This document shows positions 5,800 through 5,820 of a stretch of DNA of 5,820 bases, piece by piece (within the stretch, counting starts at the first letter, position 1; the number at the start of each line of letters is the position of its first letter). The DNA lies in the NCBI GenBank assembly GCA_036655915.1, contig JAVVPE010000067.1, forward strand, positions 1-5,820, written 5' to 3'. Under the pieces are notes generated by a model, which was not told the origin of the DNA, did no database searches, and was given only the letters and a program-made list of their open reading frames with translations. The DNA comes from JAVWGW01 sp036655915 (GTDB lineage Bacteria; Actinomycetota; Coriobacteriia; Coriobacteriales; Eggerthellaceae). A program made the translations under genes and the position numbers.

Positions 5800-5820
5800 A
5801 TGAAGAAATCTGAAGCTCTC
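5800..5820 (+). CDS. possible 5' end of a divergent gene, cut by the window edge
   Basis: ATG at 5800 opens a frame of seven codons (MKKSEAL) to the window end. AGTGGA lies three bases upstream, a partial and rather close ribosome binding site. The Lys-Lys start and the free intergenic space before it are compatible with a gene divergent from the ABC-YhgE operon. Too little is visible to name it. Confidence 0.3.

Overview
The window is G+C-rich bacterial DNA filled by one minus-strand gene train of five genes with very tight spacing. Codon style, the YhgE/Pip–ABC–TetR combination and the acpS–nnrD pair fit an actinobacterial gut lineage such as the Coriobacteriia/Eggerthellaceae. That assignment is inference from general character, not from a marker gene.

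Layout, in the direction of transcription (right to left): a divergent-looking intergenic region (about 5413-5799) holds a good sigma70-type promoter on the minus strand (TTGAAA, 16 bp, TATACT), followed at once by a perfect 12-bp palindrome, CTGACTAGTCAG, that looks like a TetR-family operator. Then come an ABC-type ATPase (5412-4696), a 755-residue YhgE/Pip membrane protein (4692-2425), a TetR-family regulator (2404-1727), holo-ACP synthase AcpS with unusual Ala/Pro-rich extensions (1690-986), and a stand-alone ADP-dependent NAD(P)H-hydrate dehydratase, NnrD (989-105). The last two overlap by four bases (ATGA). Gaps elsewhere are 3, 20 and 36 nt, with no convincing terminator, so one polycistronic message is plausible.

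How the genes may work together: the ATPase and YhgE/Pip protein look like a membrane export or envelope-remodelling module. The TetR protein probably represses its own operon through the palindrome just downstream of the start site. Two housekeeping genes follow: AcpS (activates acyl carrier protein for fatty-acid synthesis) and NnrD (repairs damaged NAD(P)H). If they depend on the same promoter, lipid-synthesis capacity would be tied to the envelope module. An internal promoter was looked for and none convincing was seen.

The most notable points are the ABC ATPase, in which Walker A is intact but the Q-loop, signature, catalytic Glu, D-loop and H-loop positions all look altered; the AcpS with disordered-looking tails, one encoded by an 18-bp tandem repeat; and the operon linkage itself. 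At the left edge (1-77) and right edge (5800-5820) there are hints of further genes running out of the window.
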